A stretch of DNA of 6,069 nt from Bacteroidales bacterium (GCA_012799155.1 JAAZLV010000048.1:1-6069), one strand, 5' to 3'; shown: positions 1 through 5,894, counted from the first letter of the stretch. The notes: generated by a model from the letters alone, not told the origin. Numbers and translations are program-made.

Positions 1-212
1 CCGAACTCTTTCAGGAAATGAAGTAGCTCAGGTTCGATGTGAAGGCCCAGGTGCCCTAGAAAAATACCGAAGAAAAGGATCCAGGTGGTACCCAACGAGA
101 TTCCGAAGATCTTGATTTTACCCAGCAGAAGTCCCATGGCAATTACCAATGCCAAAATCAGGATCGAGTGGGCTATTCCCGATCCGCTAATGAGTTCAAC
201 AAACCATTCCAT
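1..212 (-). CDS. AspT/YidE/YbjL-type putative transporter, N-terminal part (cut by left edge)
   Basis: The reading frame begins at the ATG complementary to 210-212 and runs open to the left edge, giving 70 residues without a stop. The visible protein starts MEWFVELISGSG, then has a hydrophobic helix at about residues 14-31 (HSILILALVIAMGLLLG), a short basic turn (GKIKIFGISLG) and a second hydrophobic segment at about 40-57, ending HIEPELLHFLKEF. A short hydrophobic start, GKIKIFGxSLG and an L-H-F-x-x-E-F stretch are typical of the N-terminal half of the AspT/YidE/YbjL duplication family. These are inner-membrane proteins of about 550 residues, some of which are aspartate:alanine exchangers. 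The substrate cannot be told from this fragment. It lies 50 bases downstream of prmA on the same strand and has a strong promoter of its own (246-277), so it need not depend on prmA transcription. Confidence 0.75.
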   Translation of the reverse strand, partial: MEWFVELISGSGIAHSILILALVIAMGLLLGKIKIFGISLGTTWILFFGIFLGHLGLHIEPELLHFLKEF

Positions 213-245
213 AGTGTCAATAACCTAAAATTGTGTTAGAAGATG

Positions 246-277
246 CAAAGGTAATCCTTTTTTCACATCTTTACAAA
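246..277 (-). promoter_or_regulatory. Bacteroidetes-type promoter for the transporter gene
   Basis: On the minus strand a TTTG (-33 box, plus-strand 274-277) is followed by exactly 20 bases and then TACCTTTG (-7 box, plus-strand 246-253). This fits the Bacteroidetes housekeeping consensus TTTG-N19-21-TAnnTTTG with no mismatch. Transcription would begin near 239-241, leaving a leader of a little under 30 bases before the transporter ATG. The -33 box lies inside the last codons of prmA. This is the best promoter in the window. Confidence 0.7.
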
Positions 278-1102
278 AGTTGTGGCAACCCATCGATCCA
301 TATCCTTCAAATGGTCGAAAGAGAGTCCCAGCTCATTTGCCCGCGAACGGATGGCAGGCAGGTCATCGAGGTAAAAACCGCTCATGACAATGATTCCCCC
401 CTGCTTCAACACTGCCTCATAGTGTGGCAGATCTTGCAAGAGGATGTTCCTATTGATGTTGGCAAAGATCACATCATACCGCTCTTCGCCCAACAGCTCA
501 GCTCCTCCCTGCAGTACACGTATGGAAGTCATACCGTTCAACACCACATTCTCCATGGCATTGTTGTAGGCCCACTCTTCAATGTCGATGGCTGTCACGG
601 GGGCAGCACCCTTCATCGCAGCCAGGATGGCCAATACTCCAGTGCCGCAGCCCATGTCGAGCACACACTTCCCACTCAGCTCCATTGCCAGGATCTCTTT
701 CAATATCAGGAGTGTGGTCTGATGATGTCCGGTACCGAACGACATCTTCGGATCGATCAGGATGGGATAACGGTATGTTCCTTCGGGTTGATGAAACGAA
801 CTGTGAATGCAACACTCATCCCCTATCACAATGGGGTTGAAATAGTTCTTCTCCCACTCTTCATTCCAGTTCTTGTCTTCCATGGTCTGGACGGTATAGC
901 TTATCTCCACCTCCAAAGGGAGGTCGGCAAGCACCTGATCCAGCTCCGACCGGCTGAAAAGTGGCTGGGGAACATAGGCTTCCAAAGCATCTTCCCCTCT
1001 CACAAATGATTCAAACCCTATTTCTGCCAGCATAGCAGATAGAATATCGGTGACCGTCTCACTGTAGGGATCGCATTTGAACAGAACCTGGTTGTATTGC
1101 AT
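263..1102 (-). CDS. prmA: Ribosomal protein L11 methyltransferase PrmA
   Basis: This 279-residue protein is a cytoplasmic SAM-dependent enzyme that methylates lysine side chains and the N-terminal amine of ribosomal protein L11. The N-terminal region (about 1-85) is the substrate-recognition domain and ends in the PrmA-typical DKNWNEEWEKNY (76-87). The Rossmann methyltransferase domain follows, with FGTGHHQTT (122-130), the SAM-binding motif I DMGCGTGVLAILAA (149-162), the acidic end of strand 2 AIDIEEWAYNNA (171-182), and ANINRNIL (214-221) in the place of the family's catalytic-loop ANI motif. Length is normal for the family and no key motif is missing. The ATG complementary to 1100-1102 is the first in frame and lies about 30 bases below a -7 box. 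It is divergent from the TPR/sigma cluster and upstream of the transporter gene. Loss of prmA is mild in E. coli, so it may not be essential here either. Confidence 0.95.
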   Translation of the reverse strand: MQYNQVLFKCDPYSETVTDILSAMLAEIGFESFVRGEDALEAYVPQPLFSRSELDQVLADLPLEVEISYTVQTMEDKNWNEEWEKNYFNPIVIGDECCIHSSFHQPEGTYRYPILIDPKMSFGTGHHQTTLLILKEILAMELSGKCVLDMGCGTGVLAILAAMKGAAPVTAIDIEEWAYNNAMENVVLNGMTSIRVLQGGAELLGEERYDVIFANINRNILLQDLPHYEAVLKQGGIIVMSGFYLDDLPAIRSRANELGLSFDHLKDMDRWVATTFVKM

Positions 1103-1132
1103 CGTAGTCTTTTTAGGGCTTAATTACTCCCA

Positions 1133-1163
1133 CAAATGTACGACAATCTTTTGCTACCGGAAA
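1133..1163 (-). promoter_or_regulatory. Probable prmA promoter
   Basis: Minus-strand TACATTTG (plus-strand 1133-1140) matches the TAnnTTTG -7 consensus perfectly. Nineteen bases further upstream stands TTTC (plus-strand 1160-1163), one base off the TTTG -33 box. The predicted start near 1126 gives a leader of about 25 bases before the prmA ATG. The -7 box is the stronger part of the evidence. Confidence 0.5.
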
Positions 1164-1183
1164 ATGTAAAAAAATTATATTTG
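1150..1183 (+). promoter_or_regulatory. Candidate promoter of the TPR/sigma-factor cluster
   Basis: TATATTTG at 1176-1183 matches the Bacteroidetes -7 box, and TTTG at 1150-1153 could be its -33 box. The spacing of 22 bases is slightly longer than the usual 19-21. Transcription would begin near 1190, leaving about 170 bases of leader before the chosen ATG at 1363. That leader contains the hairpin/T-run, inverted repeat and small ORF listed separately. The site overlaps the divergent prmA promoter, so the two could interfere or share a regulator. Confidence 0.4.
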
Positions 1184-1229
1184 CCATTCCAATATGTTTA
1201 TTAGTGTTACAAATGATGTGAAATTTAAC

Positions 1230-1257
1230 AGGAAGCTATGCGCAGGCTCCTTTTTTT
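1230..1257 (+). promoter_or_regulatory. Hairpin followed by seven T: possible attenuator in the cluster leader
   Basis: AGGAAGC (1230-1236) can pair with GCTCCT (1246-1251) as a six-pair stem with one bulged A and a nine-base loop. It is followed directly by T at 1251-1257. This is the form of a weak intrinsic terminator, placed inside the predicted leader of the TPR gene rather than after a gene. It could attenuate read-through, but the stem is short and could be chance. No competing antiterminator stem was found by eye. Confidence 0.25.
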
Positions 1258-1339
1258 GTTTACTTTTACCCACCAAATGAGCCGCAGTCATTTGGCGGAG
1301 CAGTCGTTCTTGCTTCTGTTAAGCCTGTCCGCCCATTGA
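1238..1339 (+). other. Possible 33-codon leader ORF before the TPR gene (unproven)
   Basis: An ATG at 1238 opens a 33-codon frame ending at TGA 1337-1339. An internal ATG at 1277 would give a 20-residue peptide, MSRSHLAEQSFLLLLSLSAH. The peptide is rich in leucine and phenylalanine with a few basic residues. Its stop overlaps a TTG (1336-1338) that could begin a longer form of the TPR protein, in the arrangement TTGA, which would permit stop-start coupling. Against it are its small size, the absence of a ribosome-binding signal, and the better TPR start at 1363. I do not recognise it as a known leader-peptide family. Confidence 0.15.
1273..1295 (+). repeat. Perfect 8-bp inverted repeat in the cluster leader
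   Basis: CCAAATGA (1273-1280) and TCATTTGG (1288-1295) are exact reverse complements separated by seven bases (GCCGCAG). As RNA this is an eight-pair hairpin with a seven-base loop and no T-run, so it is not a terminator. As DNA it is a dyad of operator size. A further direct copy of CAAATGA lies at 1210-1216. It sits between the predicted transcription start and the TPR gene, which would suit a leader regulatory site. Confidence 0.45.
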
Positions 1340-1362
1340 GAACATTCATTAGAACATCACCT

Positions 1363-2445
1363 ATGTATAAGATTATCATACTTCTTGTATCTATATTGAT
1401 CACCTTGCCCAACCTGCTACATGGGCAACAAATTTCAGCACAGCAACTGGTAGAAGAGGGAGTGGCACTCCATGACCAGGGCGAATTCGATCAGGCCATG
1501 TCTAAATATCGTGAAGCATTGGCACTCGATCCCGGACTGACTATTGCTGTATATGAAATGTCGCTCACCTCTCTCGAAATGAAGGATTATGCTGGAGCCG
1601 AGAAGTACAGCAGTGAAGTGATCGCATCTGATGATAAAAAGCTGGGGCTCGGTGCCTATGCCGTCAAGAGTGAAGCACTCCTGGAAACCGATCGTGCCGT
1701 GGAGGCCATTGCCCTCCTGCAGGAGGGCCTGGAGAAGTATGGCGACGATTACCTACTCCACTTCAACCTGGCACTCAACTATTACAAGCAGGGTGAGAGC
1801 GAGAAGGCACTGATGCATGTCGGAAAGGCAATTGACTTCGACAAGAGCCACAGCGGAGCATTCTTACTCAACGCCTATCTGCTGAAAGACAATGGACTCT
1901 GGGTGCAGAGCATCCTCTCCTTCCAGATGTTTCTACTCCTGGAACCCGACAGCGAGCGTTCGAAGAACGCCTTCGAAGAGCTGTTGCAGACCATGTGCAT
2001 CACAAAGAGCGAGGAACCTGTAGAACGCTCCTTCATTCAGCAGCAGATGATGCGCAACAGAACGGCAGTGAGCAGCAAGAACGAGGAGACGCCACCACTC
2101 ACGCCCGAGAACAGTCTTGACCGGAGACTTGTTTATGGTGCAATCACCACAGCAATCGACTCGCTGCAGGGTGGTGAGAACGATACAGATCCATTCCTGG
2201 TGTTCACAACCGTGAACCGTGCAATCATGAAGGTCCTGGAGGCAGAGAGCTTAGGCCCCAAAGAGGGAGTCCTCTGGACCTACTTCATACCTTTCTTTAC
2301 CCATATAGAACAATCGGACTACTTCGAAACCTATTGCCGTTACATCAGCGTCTCCTACTACCCCGAATCATTGCAGTGGTGGCAGGAAAACGAGGTGGCA
2401 GCAGAAAATTTCGTACGATGGTTTGAAAATGGTGATGCAAGCTGA
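1363..2445 (+). CDS. Exported tetratricopeptide-repeat protein
   Basis: With the ATG at 1363 the protein has 360 residues and begins with a clean signal peptide: MYK, hydrophobic core about residues 4-18, likely cut near HG-QQ (20-22). It should therefore act in the periplasm or at the envelope. Residues 25 to about 200 form TPR-like helix pairs, the clearest being AQQLVEEGVALHDQGEFDQAMSKYREALALDP (26-57) and DDYLLHFNLALNYYKQGESEKALMHVGKAIDFD (128-160). A third follows at about 161-196. The C-terminal 150 residues are not recognisable repeats and are rich in aromatic and acidic residues. A TTG at 1336 would add nine residues (MRTFIRTSP), but ATG gives the more normal signal peptide. TPR domains bind proteins. 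Leading a cluster with a sigma factor and a membrane protein, it may be an envelope partner or sensor, which is inference. The stop lies 46 bases before the sigma-factor start. Confidence 0.85.
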   Translation: MYKIIILLVSILITLPNLLHGQQISAQQLVEEGVALHDQGEFDQAMSKYREALALDPGLTIAVYEMSLTSLEMKDYAGAEKYSSEVIASDDKKLGLGAYAVKSEALLETDRAVEAIALLQEGLEKYGDDYLLHFNLALNYYKQGESEKALMHVGKAIDFDKSHSGAFLLNAYLLKDNGLWVQSILSFQMFLLLEPDSERSKNAFEELLQTMCITKSEEPVERSFIQQQMMRNRTAVSSKNEETPPLTPENSLDRRLVYGAITTAIDSLQGGENDTDPFLVFTTVNRAIMKVLEAESLGPKEGVLWTYFIPFFTHIEQSDYFETYCRYISVSYYPESLQWWQENEVAAENFVRWFENGDAS

Positions 2446-2466
2446 GCAGGTAGCAAAAAAATATCT

Positions 2467-2474
2467 TACCTTTG
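2467..2474 (+). promoter_or_regulatory. Possible internal -7 box before the sigma-factor gene
   Basis: TACCTTTG matches TAnnTTTG and is the same octamer as in the transporter promoter. It lies just before the sigma-factor ATG, so transcription would begin about 10 bases upstream of 2492. No TTTG is found 19-21 bases upstream. It may be inactive, or it may be read with a different -33 element, possibly by the sigma factor itself. Confidence 0.25.
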
Positions 2475-2491
2475 CCCTGAATGCCATATCT

Positions 2492-3043
2492 ATGGAAATG
2501 AACAATGAGGAAACCTTACTGGAAGCACTTCGGAATCCGCAAACCATGAGACAGGGGTTTGCCGGTGTGGTCGCTGCATATAGCGAACGACTCTACTGGC
2601 AGATACGAAAAATGGTGCTTTCGCACGACGATGCCAACGACATCCTCCAGGATGTGTTCGTGAAGGCATGGACGAACCTTGAGAACTTCCGGGGTGACGC
2701 CAAGCTCACCACCTGGCTCTATCGGATAGCCATCAACGAAAGCATCACCTTCCTGAATAAGAAACGGAACCAGAATAACATCTCGATTGATGAGGACGAC
2801 TCTTTCCTGATCAACCAGCTGGAGAGTGACGATTATTTCGACGGTGACGAGGCAGCGCTGCAACTGCAGAAAGCGATCCTCACCCTGCCGGAAAAACAGC
2901 GTCTTGTATTTCAGATGAAATATTTCGATGAGATGAAATATGATGAGATGTCCGAAATCCTCGGCACCTCCGTGGGGGCACTGAAAGCATCTTATCACCA
3001 TGCAGTTAAAAAAATTGAAAAGTTTTTAGGCGAAGAAGATTAA
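2492..3043 (+). CDS. ECF-type RNA polymerase sigma factor (sigma-70 family)
   Basis: A 183-residue protein with the two-domain layout of extracytoplasmic-function sigma factors. Region 2 spans about 24-92 and includes HDDANDILQDVFVKAW (45-60), which contacts RNA polymerase, and FRGDAKLTTWLYRIAIN (66-82), which recognises and melts the -10/-7 region. An acidic linker (about 95-122) rich in Asp, Glu and Asn follows. Region 4 spans about 122-178, with LPEKQRLVFQMKYF (132-145) and the helix-turn-helix YDEMSEILGTSVGALKASYHHAVKKI (150-175), which reads the -33/-35 box. Region 3 is absent, as expected. The frame stays open upstream to a TTG at 2423 inside the TPR gene, but ATG 2492 removes the overlap and gives an ordinary N-terminus; ATG 2498 is also possible. 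The small membrane protein next door is the natural candidate for its anti-sigma factor. Confidence 0.93.
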   Translation: MEMNNEETLLEALRNPQTMRQGFAGVVAAYSERLYWQIRKMVLSHDDANDILQDVFVKAWTNLENFRGDAKLTTWLYRIAINESITFLNKKRNQNNISIDEDDSFLINQLESDDYFDGDEAALQLQKAILTLPEKQRLVFQMKYFDEMKYDEMSEILGTSVGALKASYHHAVKKIEKFLGEED

Positions 3044-3134
3044 ACCTTTTCCAGGGCGAAATGTCTATTCAACAGTAGGCCCAAAAAGGAAAGGCATCGA
3101 AAGTGCAAGAACATCAATAATATAGAAGTACAGT

Positions 3135-3527
3135 ATGAAATCTCATTTCAACAAATTAGAAGAAATAGATCGCAAAAGAAATCCATTTAAAGTTCCAGAC
3201 AACTATTTCGCCCGATTGAATGAAGAGATCATGAATCATCTCCCTGAAAAGGAGATCGTTCCACCACAAACGGTTTCTCTTTGGGAGAAGGTGAAACCCT
3301 GGGTTTATATGGCAGCGATGTTTGTCGGCCTGTACATCACCATTCAGTTTCTAACCAAACAGGCCGACAACGGCAATGTGGCATCCCGTCAGTCGGTGGT
3401 TCAGATTCAGGAAAGCTACTGGTCTACGGTGCAGGTCACCGAAGAGGAGTTCTACGAATATCTGGAGGAACAACTGGTGGAAGAGGGTTATTTTGATTAC
3501 ATGTATGATCAATATTATCTCAATTGA
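3135..3527 (+). CDS. Single-pass membrane protein, putative anti-sigma factor or sigma-linked regulator
   Basis: The protein has 130 residues. Residues 1-54 are polar and cytoplasmic by the positive-inside rule. They carry NPFKVPDNYFARLNEEIMNHLPEKE (16-40), a short motif I associate with small Bacteroidetes membrane proteins encoded beside ECF sigma genes. One membrane helix follows at about 56-73 (WVYMAAMFVGLYITIQFL). The outer part has about 57 residues and ends in a very acidic, tyrosine-rich tail (102-130): ten Asp/Glu, seven Tyr, no Lys or Arg. A short sigma-binding-type cytoplasmic part, one helix and a small outer sensor tail directly after an ECF sigma gene is the usual anti-sigma layout, but no zinc-binding HxxxCxxC motif is present. 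Binding to the sigma factor is inferred from position only. The start follows a 91-base gap; the stop is shared with the ATG at 3527 (TGATG). Confidence 0.72.
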   Translation: MKSHFNKLEEIDRKRNPFKVPDNYFARLNEEIMNHLPEKEIVPPQTVSLWEKVKPWVYMAAMFVGLYITIQFLTKQADNGNVASRQSVVQIQESYWSTVQVTEEEFYEYLEEQLVEEGYFDYMYDQYYLN

Positions 3528-3553
3528 TGATACTACTCACATATCATATCGCT

Positions 3554-4015
3554 ATGAAAAGAAATATCATTTTGCTGATTTGTTTGATTCTGTTACCGCT
3601 GCAGGTGATGACCCTCACCGCACAGGAAAGGAAGATGAATATGGCAGATTATGAGAAACGAAAAAAGGAGTTTGTAGAGAAGGAAGCAGGGCTCAGCAAG
3701 GCGGAAGCCGACAAATATTTCCCACTTACAAACGAACTGACAAAAAAGAAGTTCGAACTGCACCGCATACACAGGGAGAAAGTGCAACGTATCAAGGACA
3801 ACAGCAACATATCGGAAGCGGAATACAGAAAACTACTGGACGACGATGTGGAGCTGAAGATGAAAGAGGCAGCCCTTGACAAGGAGTATGCGCCCAGATT
3901 TGAGAAGGTGCTCAGCCCGGAGAAGCTCTATAGGGCACAGCAGGCCGAGCGACAGTTCATACAGAAGGAGGTCACCAACTTCAGGAGCAACAGTGGGAGA
4001 AGCCGTGGTAGATAA
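3554..4015 (+). CDS. Small exported helical protein, Spy/CpxP/CnrX-like
   Basis: The protein has 153 residues with a signal peptide: MKRN, hydrophobic core about 5-22, likely cut near LTA-QER at residue 23. The mature part is almost all helix-forming and charge-rich, in segments about 31-47, 48-81, 86-112 and 120-143, and ends in a short basic tail (GRSRGR). LSKAEADKYFPLTNEL (47-62) and LSPEKLYRAQQAERQF (120-135) have the layout of the repeated LTxxQ-type motifs of Spy, CpxP, ZraP and CnrX. Those proteins are periplasmic chaperones or metal/stress sensors. Similarity is by pattern and not proven, and there are no metal-binding Cys clusters. An in-frame ATG at 3527 overlaps the previous stop (TGATG) and would permit coupled translation with nine extra residues; 3554 gives the more typical signal peptide. 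It is the last gene before the terminator at 4095. Confidence 0.75.
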   Translation: MKRNIILLICLILLPLQVMTLTAQERKMNMADYEKRKKEFVEKEAGLSKAEADKYFPLTNELTKKKFELHRIHREKVQRIKDNSNISEAEYRKLLDDDVELKMKEAALDKEYAPRFEKVLSPEKLYRAQQAERQFIQKEVTNFRSNSGRSRGR

Positions 4016-4094
4016 GGCCCCTAAACAGCAACAGTCACACCACAATACAAGCAACTGCGAGTCGTAAAAGGATGCAGCAGACAGTTCACAAAAT

Positions 4095-4122
4095 AATACC
4101 GGTCTCAAGCCGGTATTTTTTT
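4095..4122 (+). terminator. Intrinsic terminator closing the TPR/sigma cluster
   Basis: AATACCGG (4095-4102) pairs perfectly with CCGGTATT (4110-4117) around a seven-base loop, and T continues to 4122. The hairpin lies 79 bases after the last stop codon. It separates the four-gene cluster from the CotH-type gene, which therefore needs its own promoter. Nothing else was seen in 4016-4094. Confidence 0.88.
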
Positions 4123-4223
4123 ATGTAGAGCATGAGGCTCAAACCAGTATCTTTAATTGGTGTCATGCAACAAAAAGTGCAAATTTTAAATCTACCCTAC
4201 AAGATATATGTATAAATTAAGCC

Positions 4224-4231
4224 TACATTTG
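4224..4231 (+). promoter_or_regulatory. -7 box of the CotH-type lipoprotein gene
   Basis: TACATTTG matches TAnnTTTG and is identical to the -7 box proposed for prmA. No TTTG lies 19-21 bases upstream, so the -33 element is missing or different. Transcription would begin near 4237, about 30 bases before the ATG. The following palindrome overlaps the box. Confidence 0.45.
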
Positions 4232-4246
4232 TGTACGGTACGCAAA
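4228..4246 (+). promoter_or_regulatory. Near-perfect 19-bp palindrome over the CotH-gene start site: candidate operator
   Basis: TTTGTGTAC (4228-4236) and GTACGCAAA (4238-4246) are mirror-complementary around one central base, with one mismatched pair (T4232 against G4242). A one-base centre cannot form an RNA hairpin loop without opening the stem, so a DNA-binding dimer site is more likely. It covers the last half of the -7 box and the predicted transcription start, a position where a bound protein would block initiation. Confidence 0.4.
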
Positions 4247-4269
4247 AATGATAATAACATCATCAGATT

Positions 4270-5865
4270 ATGAGTTTTATTAAATCTAGCAGTCTTCTTT
4301 ATCTTGTTCTAATACTTTTTACAGGATTAACCTCATGTGACGACACAGAAAAAATAGTTCTGGAGCCTAAGATCGATTCTTTTACGTTGCAACCTGAATT
4401 CAATAGTAGTTTAGATAAAGTTGTAGTGGGAGAAAAATATGGCATTGAAATCAAGTTAGTCGTTCCATACAAGGTTTCACTTAAAAACCTTGTTGTTTCC
4501 TTTCAATTTGTTGGCAACAAGGTTGAAGTAAATAATATAGAACAAATAAGCAATGTAACATCAAACGATTTCAGTCAACCTGTTAAATATAAGGTTTATG
4601 GAATTAATAGTGAACCACTGGAATATACGGTTACTATTACGAATGAACGACCTCGTCTGCCACAAGTTTACGTAGTTGTAGAAGATCATCAGGAGCACAG
4701 GGATGATGAAAAGGAAACATATAAGAATATAACTCTTAGAGTCCTGGATGCTGATAACTATTATACCAGTACTACAGATTTCAATGCTGTAGGTGAAATG
4801 AAGGGCAGAGGCAATTCAACCTGGTATGGTGTTCCTAAAAAACCTTTCAGAATAAAACTAGGAAAGAAAAGTTCTCTACTGGGCATGAGTACCGATAAAA
4901 ACTGGGCTCTTCTTGCAAATTTTTATGATAAGACGCTGTTGCGTAATTTAACCGCTTTCGAGATATCAAAGATTGCTGAAATGTCATGGACTCCAAATTC
5001 CATAAGCGTTGATTACTATATGAATGGAACATACAGAGGAGTATATACACTTACTGAACATGTAAGTGTAACAGACGAAAGATTGAATATGGAGTTGGTT
5101 TCAGAAGACGATAACGCGGGAGATGCTTTAACCGGTGGTTATTTTCTGGAACTTGATTTTCATTTCGACGAACCATATAAATTTAAAACAAACAGGAAGG
5201 GGCTTCCTATCATGTTTAAAGATCCCGAAGAGCCAACAACAAATCAGTTCAACTATGTAAGGGACTTTTTTAATACTGCAGAAGAAATTCTTTATTCAGA
5301 AAGTTTTACTGATCCTGTTGAAGGCTATCGAAAATATATTGATGTTCCTTCATTTATAAACTATTATATCGTTCAGGAATTGGCGAAAAATGTGGATGGC
5401 AATTTACGTGGCAGCTGTTATATGGCAATAAGAAATAAGGGGAAAATAGAGTTCCCGCTTGTATGGGACTTCGATCTTGCTTTTGGAAATGCCGATTATA
5501 TTACCTGGGAACAGGGTGCTACTTCCAGTGAATGGGATGGATGGTTTATAAAAACCCAATCACCTTGGTTTGATCGTTTATTCCAGGATCCTCAATTTGT
5601 AGGTGAGGTTAAAAGTCGATGGAATGAATTGAAACCTGAATTAGACAGGATTCCGGATTATATCGAAGCACATGCAAATCTATTGGATGATTCACAGAAA
5701 AGGAATTTCAGTCCCAAGCCAATTGGTGCTGGCTGGAGTATCACAGACAAACAATGGAATACAAGTAAAATCAGAGGTTCGTATGATAAAGAAGTGGAAT
5801 ATCTGATTTATTTTGTTGAAAAACGTCTGGAATGGCTGGATACAAATATAAACGCTTTGAAATAG
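4270..5865 (+). CDS. Surface-type lipoprotein with CotH protein-kinase-like domain
   Basis: The protein has 531 residues. The signal peptide ends in a lipobox LTSC with Cys23, and the mature end CDDTEK is acidic, as in Bacteroidetes lipoproteins exported to the cell surface. Residues about 35-125 resemble the Ig-like/DUF5018-type beta-sandwich modules common at the start of Bacteroidetes lipoproteins, ending PVKYKVYGINSEPLEYTVTIT. The CotH domain spans about 133-520 and shows KGRGNSTWYGVPKKPFRIKL (178-197), NWALLANFYDKTLLRN (211-226), DYYMNGTYRGVYTLTEHV (248-265) and PLVWDFDLAFGN (396-407), the last probably with metal-binding/catalytic Asp residues. CotH of Bacillus spore coat is an atypical protein kinase; whether this copy phosphorylates anything, and with what ATP source outside the cell, is unknown. 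The gene is plainly richer in A/T than its neighbours and is alone between two terminators, which suggests separate acquisition. Confidence 0.88.
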   Translation: MSFIKSSSLLYLVLILFTGLTSCDDTEKIVLEPKIDSFTLQPEFNSSLDKVVVGEKYGIEIKLVVPYKVSLKNLVVSFQFVGNKVEVNNIEQISNVTSNDFSQPVKYKVYGINSEPLEYTVTITNERPRLPQVYVVVEDHQEHRDDEKETYKNITLRVLDADNYYTSTTDFNAVGEMKGRGNSTWYGVPKKPFRIKLGKKSSLLGMSTDKNWALLANFYDKTLLRNLTAFEISKIAEMSWTPNSISVDYYMNGTYRGVYTLTEHVSVTDERLNMELVSEDDNAGDALTGGYFLELDFHFDEPYKFKTNRKGLPIMFKDPEEPTTNQFNYVRDFFNTAEEILYSESFTDPVEGYRKYIDVPSFINYYIVQELAKNVDGNLRGSCYMAIRNKGKIEFPLVWDFDLAFGNADYITWEQGATSSEWDGWFIKTQSPWFDRLFQDPQFVGEVKSRWNELKPELDRIPDYIEAHANLLDDSQKRNFSPKPIGAGWSITDKQWNTSKIRGSYDKEVEYLIYFVEKRLEWLDTNINALK

Positions 5866-5894
5866 TTGCAATTTACAATCACTGGGAGCCATAG

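Noticed and set aside
1002..1008. Further copy of CAAATGA inside prmA
   Set aside because: It lies in coding sequence (SFVRG region) and a 7-mer is expected by chance; not counted as a regulatory site.
233..1009. Long open frame of 258 codons on the plus strand
   Set aside because: It is antisense to prmA, whose product is unmistakable. The translation is rich in His and Gln with no recognisable domain; it is a shadow frame.
2913..2941. Direct repeat of AGATGAAATAT spaced 18 bases apart
   Set aside because: It encodes the MKYFDEMKYDEM stretch at the start of sigma region 4, a normal family sequence; the repeat follows from the amino acids.
2516..3001. Open frame of 161 codons on the minus strand
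   Set aside because: Antisense to the ECF sigma-factor gene, which has full region 2 and region 4 motifs; no independent support.
3044..3134. CTTTTCC and GGAAAGG as a possible hairpin between the sigma and membrane-protein genes
   Set aside because: The arms are imperfect and about 40 bases apart with no T-run; probably chance.
4016..4269. Possible attachment-site copy of the ssrA 3' end flanking the A/T-rich gene
   Set aside because: I looked for a second copy of the T-arm/acceptor sequence upstream of the CotH-type gene and found none, nor any integrase. Insertion at ssrA remains only a possibility.
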